This document shows, in pieces, positions 1 through 10,624 of a stretch of DNA of 64,000 bases. The stretch spans positions 1 to 64,000 of the forward strand of contig JAFDWN010000023.1 in NCBI GenBank assembly GCA_018268465.1. The letters are read 5' to 3'. The position numbers and the translations under genes were made by a program. The notes below the pieces were generated by a model. That model ran no database searches and was not told the origin of the DNA. It saw nothing but the letters and a program-made list of their open reading frames with translations. This DNA comes from Actinomycetota bacterium (GTDB lineage: Bacteria; Actinomycetota; Actinomycetes; Mycobacteriales; Mycobacteriaceae). How positions within the stretch are numbered: position 1 is the stretch's first letter; each line of letters begins with the position of its first letter.

Positions 1-26
1 CCAAAATTGAGACACACCACTAGGCG

Positions 27-455
27 TCAGGGAACCAGAGCGCGGCGCACATCGGCTCCGGCCGCCAGGACCATCAGGATCAGGGTGCGCAACGCGTCGT
101 CGGCGAGACCCGCCGCAGGAAAGTTGTAGCGCAACAAGACATCCGCGGTGCGTTTGGAGTTCCGCTTGGCGGTGGGGTCAGCGGGCTTCACGGCCAGCGA
201 CACGGTTCCGAGCAGCGTGTTGTGCGCATGTTCGGCCACCGATGCACGCAGCTTGGCGTCCAGGGGCAGATCCCAGGCCAGGATCTGCGTCAGCGACACC
301 ATCTCCAGACCCTCGGCGATACTCACCACCCGCAGCGAGGCGAACGTGTGGTCATGCTGCACGGTGACCGAACCGTCGTCCTCCTGATGGATCGGCAGGA
401 CCTCGCCGAGCACGGTCACCAACCGCTGCGACAGGTCGGCGGGCTCCCCGGTCAT
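27..455 (-). CDS. Conserved hypothetical protein (Rv2360c-like)
   Basis: A 142-residue protein without an obvious catalytic motif or membrane segment. The ATG at 453-455 is chosen because it overlaps the uppS stop codon as TGATG, so translation is probably coupled to uppS; a longer reading from 509 would run well inside uppS. By position and size it matches the conserved gene downstream of uppS in M. tuberculosis (Rv2360c). The sequence has an N-terminal alpha/beta part (residues about 8-65, with a DGSVTVQHDHTFASL strand) and an Ala-rich helical C-terminus; I infer a YbjN or type III secretion chaperone-like fold only tentatively. Function unknown. Confidence 0.8.
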   Translation of the reverse strand: MTGEPADLSQRLVTVLGEVLPIHQEDDGSVTVQHDHTFASLRVVSIAEGLEMVSLTQILAWDLPLDAKLRASVAEHAHNTLLGTVSLAVKPADPTAKRNSKRTADVLLRYNFPAAGLADDALRTLILMVLAAGADVRRALVP

Positions 456-1339
456 CAGGCCCGGCCGAATCGCCGGTTGCGGCTGACGTATTCCTCGCAC
501 GCGGCCCACAGATCACGCCGGTCGTAGTCCGGCCACAGTTTGTCCTGGAACACGTACTCGGCGTAGGCCGCCTGCCACAACAGGAAGTTGCTGGCCCGCT
601 GCTCCCCGGAGGTCCGGATGAACAGATCGACGTCGGGGATGTCGGTGCGGTGCAGATGCGCGGCGATGGTGGCTTCGGTGATCCGGTCGGGGTTCACGGT
701 CCCCGCGACGGCCTCCTTGGCGATCTGCTTTGCCGCTTCGGCGATCTCGGTGCGCCCGCCGTAGTTCACGCAGTAGTTGATGGTGATGACGTCGTTGTTC
801 AGCGTCATCTCCTCGGCGATCTCGAACTCCTTGATCACGCTGCGCCACAGCCGCGGACGCGAGCCGACCCAACGCATCCGGACCCCCATGGCGTCGAGGT
901 TCTCCCGTCGCCGGCGCACCACTTCGCGGTTGAAGCCCATCAGGAACCGGACTTCTTCGGTGCTGCGCTTCCAGTTCTCGGTGGAAAAGGCGTACACGGT
1001 CAGGTGCTTGATGCCGATCTCGATCGCCCCGCAGGTGATGTCGATGAGCACCGCCTCGCCCATCTTGTGACCTTCGGTGCGGTGCAGCCCACGCTGGGTG
1101 GCCCAGCGGCCGTTGCCGTCCATCACCACGGCGACGTGGTTGGGTACCTGATCGGCCGGGATCCTGGGCGCGGCGGCCTTCGACGTGTGCTGCGGTGGGC
1201 GGCGGGGCCCGCCGCCCGGCGCGGCCGGCAGGTCCGGGAACATCACCGGCCACGTCGACGTGTCCGGGAACATCGGATAGTCGTCAGGCGCCGGAGGCAG
1301 CTGGGGGTAGCTGGTCTTGCCCGTCCGTGTGATCGCCAT
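455..1339 (-). CDS. uppS: (2Z,6E)-polyprenyl / decaprenyl diphosphate synthase
   Basis: This 294-residue cis-prenyltransferase adds isopentenyl units to an allylic diphosphate to make decaprenyl diphosphate, the lipid carrier for arabinogalactan, lipoarabinomannan and peptidoglycan. The phosphate-binding signature VVMDGNGRW is at residues 71-79 with the catalytic Asp at 74, and the late RTSGEQR segment that binds IPP is present. The N-terminal extension (about 65 residues, [10 protein letters not shown]) is typical of mycobacterial UppS and fixes the start at the ATG 1337-1339. This start lies 56 bases inside the 3' end of recO, so the two genes overlap out of frame and are likely one transcript. 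Confidence 0.97.
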   Translation of the reverse strand: MAITRTGKTSYPQLPPAPDDYPMFPDTSTWPVMFPDLPAAPGGGPRRPPQHTSKAAAPRIPADQVPNHVAVVMDGNGRWATQRGLHRTEGHKMGEAVLIDITCGAIEIGIKHLTVYAFSTENWKRSTEEVRFLMGFNREVVRRRRENLDAMGVRMRWVGSRPRLWRSVIKEFEIAEEMTLNNDVITINYCVNYGGRTEIAEAAKQIAKEAVAGTVNPDRITEATIAAHLHRTDIPDVDLFIRTSGEQRASNFLLWQAAYAEYVFQDKLWPDYDRRDLWAACEEYVSRNRRFGRA

Positions 1340-2153
1340 GCGGCGAATTCTGCCCGAACACTGTGATCCGCTGGTCGCCGACCTGGGAGTACCTCCCGCC
1401 GACGGGGGCGCGATCGACCCGGTACACCCGCTCGACCAGCGGCAATGTCCGCAGCTGACGTTCCAGATGCCATTGCAGATGCGCGGCCACCAGCCCGCTG
1501 GCCTGGCTGCGGTGCGACGACTGGGCCGATTGCGCATGATCCCAGTCGCCGTCGTGCAGCGCGGCCATCAGATCCAGCACCGCCTGCGGCGGTGTCACCG
1601 CCCCCGACGGCCGGCAATGCACACAGACGCTGCCGCCCGCGGCGATGTGAAATGCGCGGTGCGGGCCGGGGGCCGCGCAGCGGGCGCATTCGGTGAGCGC
1701 CGGCGCCCACCCGGCAATTCCCATCGCGCGCAACAGGTAGGCATCCAGCACGAGCTCTCGTGGCCGGCTGCCGTCCGCGACGGCCCGCAGCGCCGCGACC
1801 GTCAGCCGGTGCAACGCGGGTACGGGCGCCCGCTCCTCACCGGCCAGCCGCTCGGCGGTCTCCAGGACGGCGCAGGCGCACGTATAGCGGCCGTAATCGC
1901 TGACGATGTCGGTGGCGAACGCGTCGATGGACTGGACCTGGGTGACGATGTCGAGATTGCGGCCCGGGTGCAACTGCACGTCGATATGGGCGAACGGCTC
2001 CAGCCGCGCCCCGAACTTACTGCGGGTCCGGCGCACCCCCTTGGCCACCGCGCGCACCAGCCCGTGGTCACGGGTGAGCAGCGTGACGATCCGGTCGGCC
2101 TCACCGAGCTTGTGCTGGCGTAGCACCACCGCCCGGTCCCGATACAGCCGCAT
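1284..2153 (-). CDS. recO: DNA repair protein RecO
   Basis: A 289-residue recombination mediator of the RecFOR pathway that helps load RecA on SSB-coated single-stranded DNA. The N-terminal OB fold ([20 protein letters not shown]) is followed by a helical domain with a four-cysteine zinc site at C156, C159, C177 and C180. The ATG at 2151-2153 is the conserved RecO start. The C-terminus is somewhat longer than in M. tuberculosis and runs 56 bases into uppS. It is transcribed away from the amidase gene, and the 105-base gap between them should carry divergent promoters. Confidence 0.96.
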   Translation of the reverse strand: MRLYRDRAVVLRQHKLGEADRIVTLLTRDHGLVRAVAKGVRRTRSKFGARLEPFAHIDVQLHPGRNLDIVTQVQSIDAFATDIVSDYGRYTCACAVLETAERLAGEERAPVPALHRLTVAALRAVADGSRPRELVLDAYLLRAMGIAGWAPALTECARCAAPGPHRAFHIAAGGSVCVHCRPSGAVTPPQAVLDLMAALHDGDWDHAQSAQSSHRSQASGLVAAHLQWHLERQLRTLPLVERVYRVDRAPVGGRYSQVGDQRITVFGQNSPHGDHTDGQDQLPPAASGA

Positions 2154-2258
2154 CGCAACAGTCTCCCACCGCACGAAGACAATGCCGGTCAAGCACGCCC
2201 GCGCGACACTCCGAACGCCGGGACGGCGCCGACGGCGCCGGTCACGTCGATACCCTCG

Positions 2259-3749
2259 ATGGCGATGCCCGCGGACCGTCCCCTCTTCCCCACCCTCACT
2301 GACCAGCTCTACCGCCTGGCCAGCGGCGACGTGACGTCCGAGGAATTGACCCGGCGCTCGCTGCACGCCATCGGCGCCAGCCAGTCCACCCTCAACGCGT
2401 TCCGGGTGGTGCTCACCACACAAGCCCTCGCCGACGCCGCCGAAGCCGACCGCCTGCGCGAAGCGGGCGAGCACGGACCACTGCTGGGCATCCCCATCGC
2501 CGTGAAGGACGATATCGACGTGGCGGGCGTGCCGACCCGGTTCGGCGTCGACGGCAACGTCCGGCCCGCGGCCGCCGACGCCGAGGTGGTGCGCCGGCTG
2601 CGCGCCGCGGGCGCGGTCATCGTCGGCAAGACGAATACCTGCGAACTGGGCCAATGGCCGTTCACCAGCGGGCAGGCCTTCGGTCACACCCGCAACCCGT
2701 GGTCGCGCAAACACACCCCCGGCGGATCGTCGGGGGGCAGCGCCGCCGCCGTCGCCGCCGGACTGGTGGCCGCGGCCATCGGCTCCGACGGGGCCGGCAG
2801 CGTCCGCATCCCGGCGGCCTGGACACACCTGGTCGGCATCAAACCGCAACGCGGCCGGATTTCCACCTGGCCGCTGCCCGAGGCGTTCAACGGGATCACC
2901 GTCAACGGCGTGCTGGCCCGCACGGTCGCCGACGCGGCGCTGGTACTCGATGCCGCCTCGGGCAACACCGACGGCGATCTGCACAAGCCGCCGCCGGTCG
3001 AGATCGCCGAGCACGTCGCACGCGCACCCGGACCGATGCGGATCGCGCTGTCGACCGGACTCCCGTTCACCGCCTTTCGTGCGAAACTGCACCCCGAGAT
3101 CCGCACCGCACTGAAGAACGTCGCCGGTCAGCTCGAACAGCTCGGGCACACGGTGATCGCCAAGGATCCGGACTACAGCGTGCGAATGTCGTGGAACTTC
3201 CTCTCCCGCTCCACATCCGGGCTGCTGGACTGGGAGGAGCGCCTGGGCGACATCACCTTCGACCGGCGCACCGTCGCCAACATGCGGCTGGGCCGGCTGC
3301 TGTCGCAGAACGTCCTGCGCAAGGCACGCGCGCGAGAAGCGGAGGCGCAGCGCCGCATCGGCTGGATCTTCAACCTCGTCGACGTGGTGCTGGCACCCAC
3401 CACCGCGCAACCCCCGCCGCCGCTGCACCACTTCGACCACCGCGGCGGACTGTCCACCGATCGCGCGATGATCCGCGCGTGCCCGGTGACCTGGCCGTGG
3501 AACCTGCTGGGCTGGCCGTCGATCAACGTCCCCGCCGGGTTTCACGCCGACGGCCTGCCCATCGGGGTTCAGCTGATGGGACCGGCCAACAGTGAGCCGT
3601 TGCTCGTTTCGCTGGCCGCCGAACTGGAGGCCATCGGCGGCTGGGCGGCCAAGCAGCCGCCGATCTGGTGGAACACACCGCAATCGAAAGATGCCGCACC
3701 CGCCCGACAGACCGGCACGGAGCCGCCCGTCGAGCACGAGGTCGCGTGA
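2259..3749 (+). CDS. amiA2: Amidase signature family amidase (AmiA2-like)
   Basis: A 496-residue cytoplasmic amidase that hydrolyses an unidentified carboxamide to acid and ammonia. The Ser-cisSer-Lys triad is complete: K83 in AVKDD, S157 in the GGSSGG loop and S181 in GAGSVRIP, with the usual 24-residue gap between the serines. It is the only plus-strand gene in this part of the block and occupies the place of Rv2363 (amiA2) in M. tuberculosis, between recO and era. A second ATG three codons in is a possible start. The substrate cannot be read from the sequence. Confidence 0.93.
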   Translation: MAMPADRPLFPTLTDQLYRLASGDVTSEELTRRSLHAIGASQSTLNAFRVVLTTQALADAAEADRLREAGEHGPLLGIPIAVKDDIDVAGVPTRFGVDGNVRPAAADAEVVRRLRAAGAVIVGKTNTCELGQWPFTSGQAFGHTRNPWSRKHTPGGSSGGSAAAVAAGLVAAAIGSDGAGSVRIPAAWTHLVGIKPQRGRISTWPLPEAFNGITVNGVLARTVADAALVLDAASGNTDGDLHKPPPVEIAEHVARAPGPMRIALSTGLPFTAFRAKLHPEIRTALKNVAGQLEQLGHTVIAKDPDYSVRMSWNFLSRSTSGLLDWEERLGDITFDRRTVANMRLGRLLSQNVLRKARAREAEAQRRIGWIFNLVDVVLAPTTAQPPPPLHHFDHRGGLSTDRAMIRACPVTWPWNLLGWPSINVPAGFHADGLPIGVQLMGPANSEPLLVSLAAELEAIGGWAAKQPPIWWNTPQSKDAAPARQTGTEPPVEHEVA

Positions 3750-3767
3750 CCGCGGGCGGAAAGTGGC

Positions 3768-4667
3768 CTAAAAGCCCAGGCGACCCAGCTGTTTGGGATC
3801 GCGCTGCCAGTTCTTGGCGATCTTGACGCGTAGATCCAGGTACACCTTGGTGCCGAGCAGCTTTTCGATCTGGAGCCGCGCCGCGGTACCGACCTCGCGC
3901 AGGCGGGCGCCGCCCTTGCCGATCACGATGCCCTTCTGACTGTCGCGTTCGACGTAGAGAATGGCGTGCACATCGATGAGGTCGTCACGGTCCTCGCGGG
4001 GAGTGACCTCCTCGATCACCACCGCCAGCGAATGCGGCAGTTCATCGCGCACCCCTTCGAGCGCGGCCTCGCGGATCAGCTCGGCCATCAGCGTCTCTTC
4101 GGGCTCATCGGTGAGTTCACCGTCGGGGTAGAACGCGGGTCCGGGCGGCAGTTGCGCCGCGAACACGTCGATCAGGACGTCGAGTTGTTCACCCGTGGCC
4201 GCCGACACCGGCACGATCTCGGTGTCGGGCCCCACGAGTTCGCTCACCGCCATCAGTTGTGCCGCCACCCGATCCCGCGGCACCTTGTCGATCTTGGTGA
4301 CGATGGCCACCAGCGTGGTTCTCGGCGCGACGACCCGGATCTGCTCGTAGATCCAACGGTCCCCCGGGCCGATCTTCTCGTCGGCGGGGATACACCACCC
4401 GATCACGTCGACCTCGGAGTAGGTGTCCTTCACCAACTCGTTGAGCCGCTGCCCCAGCAGGGTGCGCGGCCGATGCAACCCCGGCGTGTCGACGAGCACG
4501 ATCTGGAACGCCTCGCGGTGCACGATGCCGCGGATGGTGTGACGCGTGGTCTGCGGGCGGTTGGACGTGATCGCCACTTTCGTCCCGACCAGCGCATTGG
4601 TCAGAGTCGACTTCCCGGTGTTGGGCCTGCCGACCAGACAGACGAAGCCGGAACGGAATTCGGTCAT
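3768..4667 (-). CDS. era: GTPase Era
   Basis: A 299-residue essential-type GTPase that binds 16S rRNA during assembly of the small ribosomal subunit. Visible motifs are the P-loop GRPNTGKS, DTPG (G3), TKID (G4) and a C-terminal KH domain with GIVIGKGG. The ATG at 4665-4667 (MTEF) agrees with the mycobacterial family start; another ATG three codons upstream is less likely. Together with ybeY and phoH upstream it forms a ribosome maturation and RNA quality control cluster on the minus strand. Confidence 0.97.
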   Translation of the reverse strand: MTEFRSGFVCLVGRPNTGKSTLTNALVGTKVAITSNRPQTTRHTIRGIVHREAFQIVLVDTPGLHRPRTLLGQRLNELVKDTYSEVDVIGWCIPADEKIGPGDRWIYEQIRVVAPRTTLVAIVTKIDKVPRDRVAAQLMAVSELVGPDTEIVPVSAATGEQLDVLIDVFAAQLPPGPAFYPDGELTDEPEETLMAELIREAALEGVRDELPHSLAVVIEEVTPREDRDDLIDVHAILYVERDSQKGIVIGKGGARLREVGTAARLQIEKLLGTKVYLDLRVKIAKNWQRDPKQLGRLGF

Positions 4668-4740
4668 CGACACCACCCGCCGAGTGGGAACCCAGTGCGA
4701 AAGATCCGTGAAAAACTGGCAGTGGCTTCACATTCGGCGA

Positions 4741-5058
4741 TCACAGCGGTCGTCCTGCCCGGTCGGTGACGATGATCGCGGCGTCCGGGGACAGTTCGCG
4801 CACCGCCGCCACCCCCGCGTCGTCACCCGAGCCGCCGACCAGTACTACCGCCTCAAGTCCGGCGGCGCCGCTCGACACCGCCGCGGCCACCGCGGCCTGC
4901 AGCGCGGTCAGCTCCAGCGCCGACAGGGTGACCGGCGCGCCGGCGTAGGTGCGGCCGTCGACGTCCCGCACGGCGGCCCCGCTGGGCGCCTCGGCCCGGG
5001 CCATCGCGCCCCGCGCGAGCACCACCAATTTCGCGTCCTCGCTCTGCAGCTCAGCCAT
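4741..5058 (-). CDS. Cytidine deaminase-like protein lacking zinc ligands (Rv2365c-like)
   Basis: A 105-residue protein whose layout follows the small tetrameric cytidine deaminases: [14 protein letters not shown] (substrate strand), [16 protein letters not shown] (the helix that normally carries Cys/His-Ala-Glu) and a late SPDAAIIV strand. The zinc-binding C/H-A-E and P-C-x-x-C motifs are both absent, so deaminase activity is unlikely. The ATG at 5056-5058 overlaps the end of the upstream CBS-domain gene by 8 bases, indicating coupling. The gene sits between era and the CBS-domain gene as in M. tuberculosis. Function unknown; a structural or ligand-binding role is inferred. Confidence 0.8.
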   Translation of the reverse strand: MAELQSEDAKLVVLARGAMARAEAPSGAAVRDVDGRTYAGAPVTLSALELTALQAAVAAAVSSGAAGLEAVVLVGGSGDDAGVAAVRELSPDAAIIVTDRAGRPL

Positions 5059-6553
5059 CGCCACCCTTCGCCCGTCGCGCCAGCGCCCCATCGCTACCGT
5101 CGTCACTTCGCCCCAGCGGCTCGTCGCCATTCTTGGCTTTCCGGGACCGCTGCTCGTCACCATTCTTGGCTTTCCGGGACCGCGGCTCGTCACCACCCTT
5201 CACCCGGTCTGCTCGCGGCTCGTCGCCACCCTTGACCCGACCCGCCTTCGGCTCGTCGCGCCCGCCGTCGTCGACGTCCTCGACCGGTTCGACCGGGCTG
5301 ACCAGCACGGTGCCGACCCGCACCCGGCCACGGGGGTCGGGGCCGCCCTCGGCCCGCAACCGCAGCCCGTCCCACGTCACCTCGGCGCCCGGCAGCGGAA
5401 CGCGGCCCAGCTCCAGTGCGACCAGGCCGCCCACGGTGTCCACGTCGAGGTCCTCGTCGAATTCGCGGTCGTACAGCTCGCCCAGATCCTCGATCGGCAG
5501 GCGTGCCGAGACGCGGAACCGCTTGTCGCCGAGGTCTTCCACCGGAGCGACCTCGTCGGTGTCGTACTCGTCGGCGATCTCGCCCACGATCTCCTCGAGC
5601 ACATCCTCGATGGTCACCAGCCCGGCGATCGCACCGTATTCGTCGACGAGCAGCGCCATGTGGTTGTGGGTCCGCTGCATCTCGTTGAGCAGTTCGTTGA
5701 GCGGTTTGGAGTCGGGGACGAACGCCGCGGGCCGCATGACCTGTTCCACGGTGGTGTCCCGCCCGCCGTTGGTGGAGTTGTAGGTCTGCTGCACAAGGTC
5801 TTTGAGGTACACCACACCGACGACGTCGTCGACGTTCTCGGCGATGACCGGAATCCGCGAATGTCCGCTGCGCACCGCCAACGACGTCGCCTGCCCCGCA
5901 GTCTTATCCGATTCGATCCACACCATCTCGGTGCGCGGCACCATTACCTCGCGGGCCGGGGTGTCGCCGAGTTCGAACACCGATTGGATCATCCGGCGCT
6001 CGTCGTCGGCGACGACACCGCTCTGCTGTGCCAGGTCGACGACCTCGCGCAGTTCGATCTCCGAGGCGAAGGGGCCGTTGCGGAACCCGCGGCCGGGCGT
6101 GAGGGCGTTGCCCATCAGCACCAGCAGCCGGCTGATCGGGATGAGTAGCACCGAGATGGCCTGCAGCGGCCACGCCGCGACCAGCGCGATGGTGTAGGCG
6201 TTCTGCCTGCCCAGCGTGCGGGGGCCGACACCGACCGCCACGAAGCTGATCACCACCATGATGGCGGCGGCGGTGAACAGGCCCCACCCCACACCGAGCC
6301 GTCCGTCCAGATAGGCCACCAGTAGCACCGTGGCGGTGACCTCGCAGGTGATCCGCAGCAGCACAACAAGGTTGATGTAGCGCGGCCGCTCCGCGATCAG
6401 GCGGGCCAGCCGCGCCGCGCCGGGCCGCTCGTCGCGCACCAGCTCCTCGACACGAGCCATCGAGACCGTGCTGATGGCGGCGTCGATCATCGCGAACAGT
6501 CCACCCAGAGCGACGAGAACGATCGCGCCGAGGAGCGGGGCTATGCCGGTCAC
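5051..6553 (-). CDS. CNNM/DUF21 and CBS domain membrane protein (hemolysin/CorC family)
   Basis: A 500-residue integral membrane protein. The N-terminal DUF21 (CNNM) domain has about four membrane helices (residues about 5-150), then a CBS pair (about 195-330, with VMVPRTEM and [18 protein letters not shown]) and a C-terminal CorC_HlyC domain ([16 protein letters not shown]). Relatives act in Mg/Co transport or export. The GTG at 6551-6553 overlaps the ybeY stop as GTGA and matches the known family start TGIAPLLG. The tail beyond about residue 430 is a charged, repeated 11-residue unit not expected in the family. It is probably part of the ybeY-CBS-era operon. Confidence 0.93.
   Translation of the reverse strand: MTGIAPLLGAIVLVALGGLFAMIDAAISTVSMARVEELVRDERPGAARLARLIAERPRYINLVVLLRITCEVTATVLLVAYLDGRLGVGWGLFTAAAIMVVISFVAVGVGPRTLGRQNAYTIALVAAWPLQAISVLLIPISRLLVLMGNALTPGRGFRNGPFASEIELREVVDLAQQSGVVADDERRMIQSVFELGDTPAREVMVPRTEMVWIESDKTAGQATSLAVRSGHSRIPVIAENVDDVVGVVYLKDLVQQTYNSTNGGRDTTVEQVMRPAAFVPDSKPLNELLNEMQRTHNHMALLVDEYGAIAGLVTIEDVLEEIVGEIADEYDTDEVAPVEDLGDKRFRVSARLPIEDLGELYDREFDEDLDVDTVGGLVALELGRVPLPGAEVTWDGLRLRAEGGPDPRGRVRVGTVLVSPVEPVEDVDDGGRDEPKAGRVKGGDEPRADRVKGGDEPRSRKAKNGDEQRSRKAKNGDEPLGRSDDGSDGALARRAKGGDG
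5119..5260. repeat. 33-bp tandem repeat in the C-terminal coding part of the CBS protein
   Basis: Four adjacent 33-base units start at 5119, 5152, 5185 and 5218, with a decayed fifth at 5251. Each begins GCTCGTC. The two units at 5119 and 5152 are nearly identical. On the coding (minus) strand each unit encodes 11 residues of the form [11 protein letters not shown] or [11 protein letters not shown]. The unit length is a multiple of three, so copy number changes would not shift the frame. Confidence 0.9.
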
Positions 6554-7086
6554 GACTCGTCGAAGTACCGGGACTTGTCGAGCAGCCGCCGGTCCTTTTC
6601 CGTCTGACGATCCTGGTGGTAGGAATCGACCTGGTCGGCGACCCACTCCTCGAGCAGCTGCCGCTGCAGCGCGAACATTTCTTTCTCCTCGTCGGGCTCG
6701 GCGTGGTCATAGCCGAGCAGATGCAACACGCCGTGGACGGTCAGCAGCGCGAGTTCGTGCCCCAGCGAATGCCCGGCGGCCGTGGCCTGGTCCGCGGCGA
6801 ACGCCGGGCACAACACGATGTCACCCAGCATCGCCGGGCCCGGTTCGGGCGCGTCCGGCCGTCCGCCCGGCTCCAGCTCGTCCATCGGAAAGCTCATCAC
6901 GTCGGTGGGCCCGGGCAGGTCCATCCACCGCATGTGCAGATCGGCCATCGCCGCGGTGTCCAGCAACACCATCGACAGTTCGGCGCCGGGATGCACGTCC
7001 ATCTTCTCGATCACGAACCGGGCGACGCTGATGAGTTCTTCCTCGGAGACGTCGATGCCCGACTCGTTGGACACCTCGATGCTCAT
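6550..7086 (-). CDS. ybeY: Endoribonuclease YbeY
   Basis: A 178-residue metal-dependent RNase involved in 16S rRNA 3' end maturation and ribosome quality control. The zinc motif [11 protein letters not shown] spans residues 118-128 with H118, H122 and H128 as ligands. The ATG at 7084-7086 (MSIEVSN) is 4 bases from the phoH stop and gives the usual length; an upstream ATG would lie inside phoH. It overlaps the following CBS gene by a GTGA junction, so phoH-ybeY-CBS-Rv2365c-like-era read as one operon. Confidence 0.96.
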   Translation of the reverse strand: MSIEVSNESGIDVSEEELISVARFVIEKMDVHPGAELSMVLLDTAAMADLHMRWMDLPGPTDVMSFPMDELEPGGRPDAPEPGPAMLGDIVLCPAFAADQATAAGHSLGHELALLTVHGVLHLLGYDHAEPDEEKEMFALQRQLLEEWVADQVDSYHQDRQTEKDRRLLDKSRYFDES

Positions 7087-7090
7087 GCGC

Positions 7091-8140
<1,050 letters not shown>

Positions 8141-8259
8141 GTGCGGTCCAGTGCCTGCTTTCTGTGTTCACGAAGGTCGTTGCTGGTCGAACTCCCAGTT
8201 TACCGCCGGGCACCGTCACGTCCCAGCGGTCGGCACCTGCGCGGGTGATAATCCACCGG

Positions 8260-8997
8260 GTGCCCATCAGCAATCGCGCCGTCCTCGTCTGCGGCGGCAC
8301 CGGCGGCATCGGCCGCGCGATCGTCCGGAACCTGGTCGGCGCCGGCCATCGGGTGGTGTTCAGCGGCCGCGACGCCGCCCGCGGAGACGCGCTGGCCGCC
8401 GCCACCGGCGCCGGCTACATCGCCCACGATCCCCGTGAGAACGGCGCCCCGGTGGTCCGGGCGGCGGCCCGGCAGCTCGGCGCCCTCGACGGCCTCGTCC
8501 TCAACGCGGGCACCCTCGTGCACAGCCGGCTCGACGCCACCCTGCCGGCGCAGCTGCGCGACACCCTGCACGTCAACGTCACGGTGCCGGTGACACAAGC
8601 GCAGACCGCGGCGGAGCTGATGCCGCGCGGCGGCGCGATCGTCGCGGTCGCGTCCAACGCTGGCCACTGGGGCGAGACCGAGATCGGTGCCTACTCCGTG
8701 TCCAAGGCGGCGCTGCTTGCCGCATGCCGGGCGCTGGCAGCCCAGTTCGGCCCGCTCGGGGTGCGGGTCAACACGGTCAGTCCCGGCGACACCGAACCGG
8801 GTATGGCGCCCAGCCAGGCGGAGTTCGGCGACGAGGTGTTCACCGCCTTGCCCCCGCTCGGCCGCCTCGGCCGCGCCGAGGACACCGCCGCCGCGGTGGC
8901 CTTCCTGCTCTCCGACGCCGCGGACTTCGCCACGGGGGCCGACCTTCTCGTCGACGGCGGTATGCACAGCGCGCTCGACGCGGGGCGGCCGAGATGA
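8260..8997 (+). CDS. Short-chain dehydrogenase/reductase
   Basis: A 245-residue Rossmann-fold NAD(P)-dependent oxidoreductase. The cofactor motif CGGTGGIGRA is near the N-terminus, LNAG follows at the fourth strand, and the active site YSVSK has the Tyr-x3-Lys pair. The C-terminal TGADLLVDGG is typical of FabG-like enzymes. The GTG at 8260 is taken so that the Rossmann strand begins a few residues in; a GTG at 8245 and an ATG at 8164 are alternatives and no clear ribosome site decides. The stop overlaps the next gene as ATGA. Substrate unknown. Confidence 0.82.
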   Translation: MPISNRAVLVCGGTGGIGRAIVRNLVGAGHRVVFSGRDAARGDALAAATGAGYIAHDPRENGAPVVRAAARQLGALDGLVLNAGTLVHSRLDATLPAQLRDTLHVNVTVPVTQAQTAAELMPRGGAIVAVASNAGHWGETEIGAYSVSKAALLAACRALAAQFGPLGVRVNTVSPGDTEPGMAPSQAEFGDEVFTALPPLGRLGRAEDTAAAVAFLLSDAADFATGADLLVDGGMHSALDAGRPR

Positions 8998-9524
8998 CCC
9001 GCACCGTGCGGGTGGCCACCTCCGACGGGGACATCCTGTCCGGTGAGCTGGCCGCATTGGGCTGGACGGTCGAGGACCGGGACGCCGACACGCCACTGGA
9101 CCTCCTCATCGTGGCACCGGCACCGCAGCCGCCCACCGGCCACATGTGGTCGCCGGGTGACGCGATGGACGCGGTGGCCGAGGTCATCGACCGGATCGTC
9201 GCCCAGCGGGACCGCCTGCGGTCGCGGCACGGACTGGCCGTCGTCGCGGTCGCCGACTCCGCGCAGCACGCCGCGGTGGCCCGGGCCGCGGGTGGTGTGG
9301 TGTCCGCCGCCCTCGCGATGGCCGTCCAGGTGCTGGCCGCCGACTGGGCGCCCGACGTCCGGTGCCTGCTGGTCGTCATCGGCGATGCCGGACCGCACCG
9401 TCTGGCGGCGGCGGTGCACTGGCTGACCACACCTGGCGCGCCCGCACTCACCGGACAGACGGTCGACCTGGCCGCACTCGGACACGCGGTGCTGCGGGTG
9501 CCCGGCGCTCAGCCGCCGGGGTGA
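8994..9524 (+). CDS. Hypothetical SDR-like partner protein
   Basis: A 176-residue protein translationally coupled (ATGA) to the SDR upstream. It resembles a shortened Rossmann fold: an N-terminal strand with SDGDILSGELAALGW, a central VVAVADSAQHAAV strand and a helix AAALAMAVQVLAADWAPDVRCLLVVIG like the SDR dimer helix. It lacks the glycine-rich cofactor loop and the YxxxK active site. I infer a non-catalytic paralogue that may form a heteromer with its neighbour, as in some SDR pairs. It is not recognised by name. Confidence 0.65.
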   Translation: MTRTVRVATSDGDILSGELAALGWTVEDRDADTPLDLLIVAPAPQPPTGHMWSPGDAMDAVAEVIDRIVAQRDRLRSRHGLAVVAVADSAQHAAVARAAGGVVSAALAMAVQVLAADWAPDVRCLLVVIGDAGPHRLAAAVHWLTTPGAPALTGQTVDLAALGHAVLRVPGAQPPG

Positions 9525-9739
9525 CCCCCGCGACGAGACCTGCCGCGCACTTCGGCGGCGTGGTTGCGGCAATACCGGCCCGATCGCGTCGGCAACCAGC
9601 CGTAGTCGACGAGCAACTCGTTGAGCGCCTCCGTCACCCGAACGTCGTCGGCTGGTCGGGCCGCCGAGATGATCCCGATGCTGATGACGACGAGACAGCG
9701 TTCGCACCGCACGCGGTATGCGATGGTGTGGTCACTCAT
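9509..9739 (-). CDS. Small cysteine-containing protein, possible zinc ribbon
   Basis: A 76-residue protein with a CERC pair (C12, C15) and a later CRNH (Cys and His near residues 57-60), which together could bind one zinc ion. The tail is Arg- and Gly-rich. It converges on and overlaps the 3' end of the plus-strand gene by 16 bases. The preserved Cys/His pattern supports a real gene. The role is unknown; nucleic acid or protein binding is a guess. Confidence 0.55.
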   Translation of the reverse strand: MSDHTIAYRVRCERCLVVISIGIISAARPADDVRVTEALNELLVDYGWLPTRSGRYCRNHAAEVRGRSRRGGHPGG

Positions 9740-9839
9740 CTGCGGACCCTTCAGGCGGATACTGCGCTTCGCGCAGCGCCGCGCCCGATTGCCGAACTCT
9801 AACCCGCAACCGGCGCGGCCACCGCCGGGAACACCTGTG

Positions 9840-10619
9840 TCAGTAATCCCACCGCCGGGTCAGCACTCCCAGCGCGCCGAGCGCGACGGCGGCAGCTGTC
9901 GAGGTGCGCAGCACGGTCGGTCCGAGGCGTACCGGTTCGGCGCCGGCGCCGGCCAGTGTGGCCAGTTCGTCGTCGGTGATCCCGCCCTCGGGCCCGACGA
10001 TCAGCATCACCGCAGGCGCCCCCGCCGGCGCCACCTCCGTGAACGGTCCACGGGCCGACTCGTGGAGGGTGAGCACCCGGCCCCCGGCGGCGGTGACGCC
10101 GGCGACCAGTGCCACCAGCTCCGCCGTCGACACCACGGCGCTCACGTCGGGGATGTGCGCCCGCCGCGATTGGCGTGCCGCCGAACGGGCCACCGCCTGC
10201 CAGCGCCGCATCCCCTTGTCGACGCGTTGCGGGCCGTCCCAGCGGGCGACGCAGCGCGCGGCCTGCCAGGCCACGATCGCATCCGCGCCCGCCTCGGTCG
10301 CGAGTTCGACGGCCAGCTCGGAGCGTTCGGATTTGGGCAGCGCCTGCACCACGGTGACGGCGGGAACGGGCGGGCTGACCGTGCGGACGTCCAGCACCCG
10401 CGCCGAGAGTCGCGCCTTGCCGGCGTCCTCGATGACACAGTGCGCCACCGTCCCGGCGCCGTCGCCGAGGTCGAGTTCCTCGCCGGGACGGATCCGCCGG
10501 ACGCTGGCAGCGTGGAACCCCTCCTGGCCGTCGAGAACGGCCAGCTCACCGATCTCCGGCAGCTCGTCGACGTAGAAAAGCGCGCGGTGCGCCGCGCCGT
10601 GCGTTTCGGCCCCGGCCAC
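9840..10619 (-). CDS. rsmE: 16S rRNA (uracil-1498-N3)-methyltransferase RsmE
   Basis: A 259-residue SPOUT-class methyltransferase that modifies U1498 of 16S rRNA using SAM. The N-terminal PUA-like domain carries [19 protein letters not shown], and the C-terminal trefoil knot has [11 protein letters not shown] and [13 protein letters not shown], the SAM loops. The ATG lies 5 bases after the dnaJ2 stop. In mycobacteria rsmE follows dnaJ2 and hrcA in the same order, so hrcA-dnaJ2-rsmE is likely one transcript. Confidence 0.95.
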   Translation of the reverse strand: MAGAETHGAAHRALFYVDELPEIGELAVLDGQEGFHAASVRRIRPGEELDLGDGAGTVAHCVIEDAGKARLSARVLDVRTVSPPVPAVTVVQALPKSERSELAVELATEAGADAIVAWQAARCVARWDGPQRVDKGMRRWQAVARSAARQSRRAHIPDVSAVVSTAELVALVAGVTAAGGRVLTLHESARGPFTEVAPAGAPAVMLIVGPEGGITDDELATLAGAGAEPVRLGPTVLRTSTAAAVALGALGVLTRRWDY

Positions 10620-10624
10620 TCGGG

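Noticed and set aside
2154-3737. Upstream extension of the recO frame to about 817 codons
   Set aside because: The extension is antisense to the amidase gene; RecO has a conserved start at 2153.
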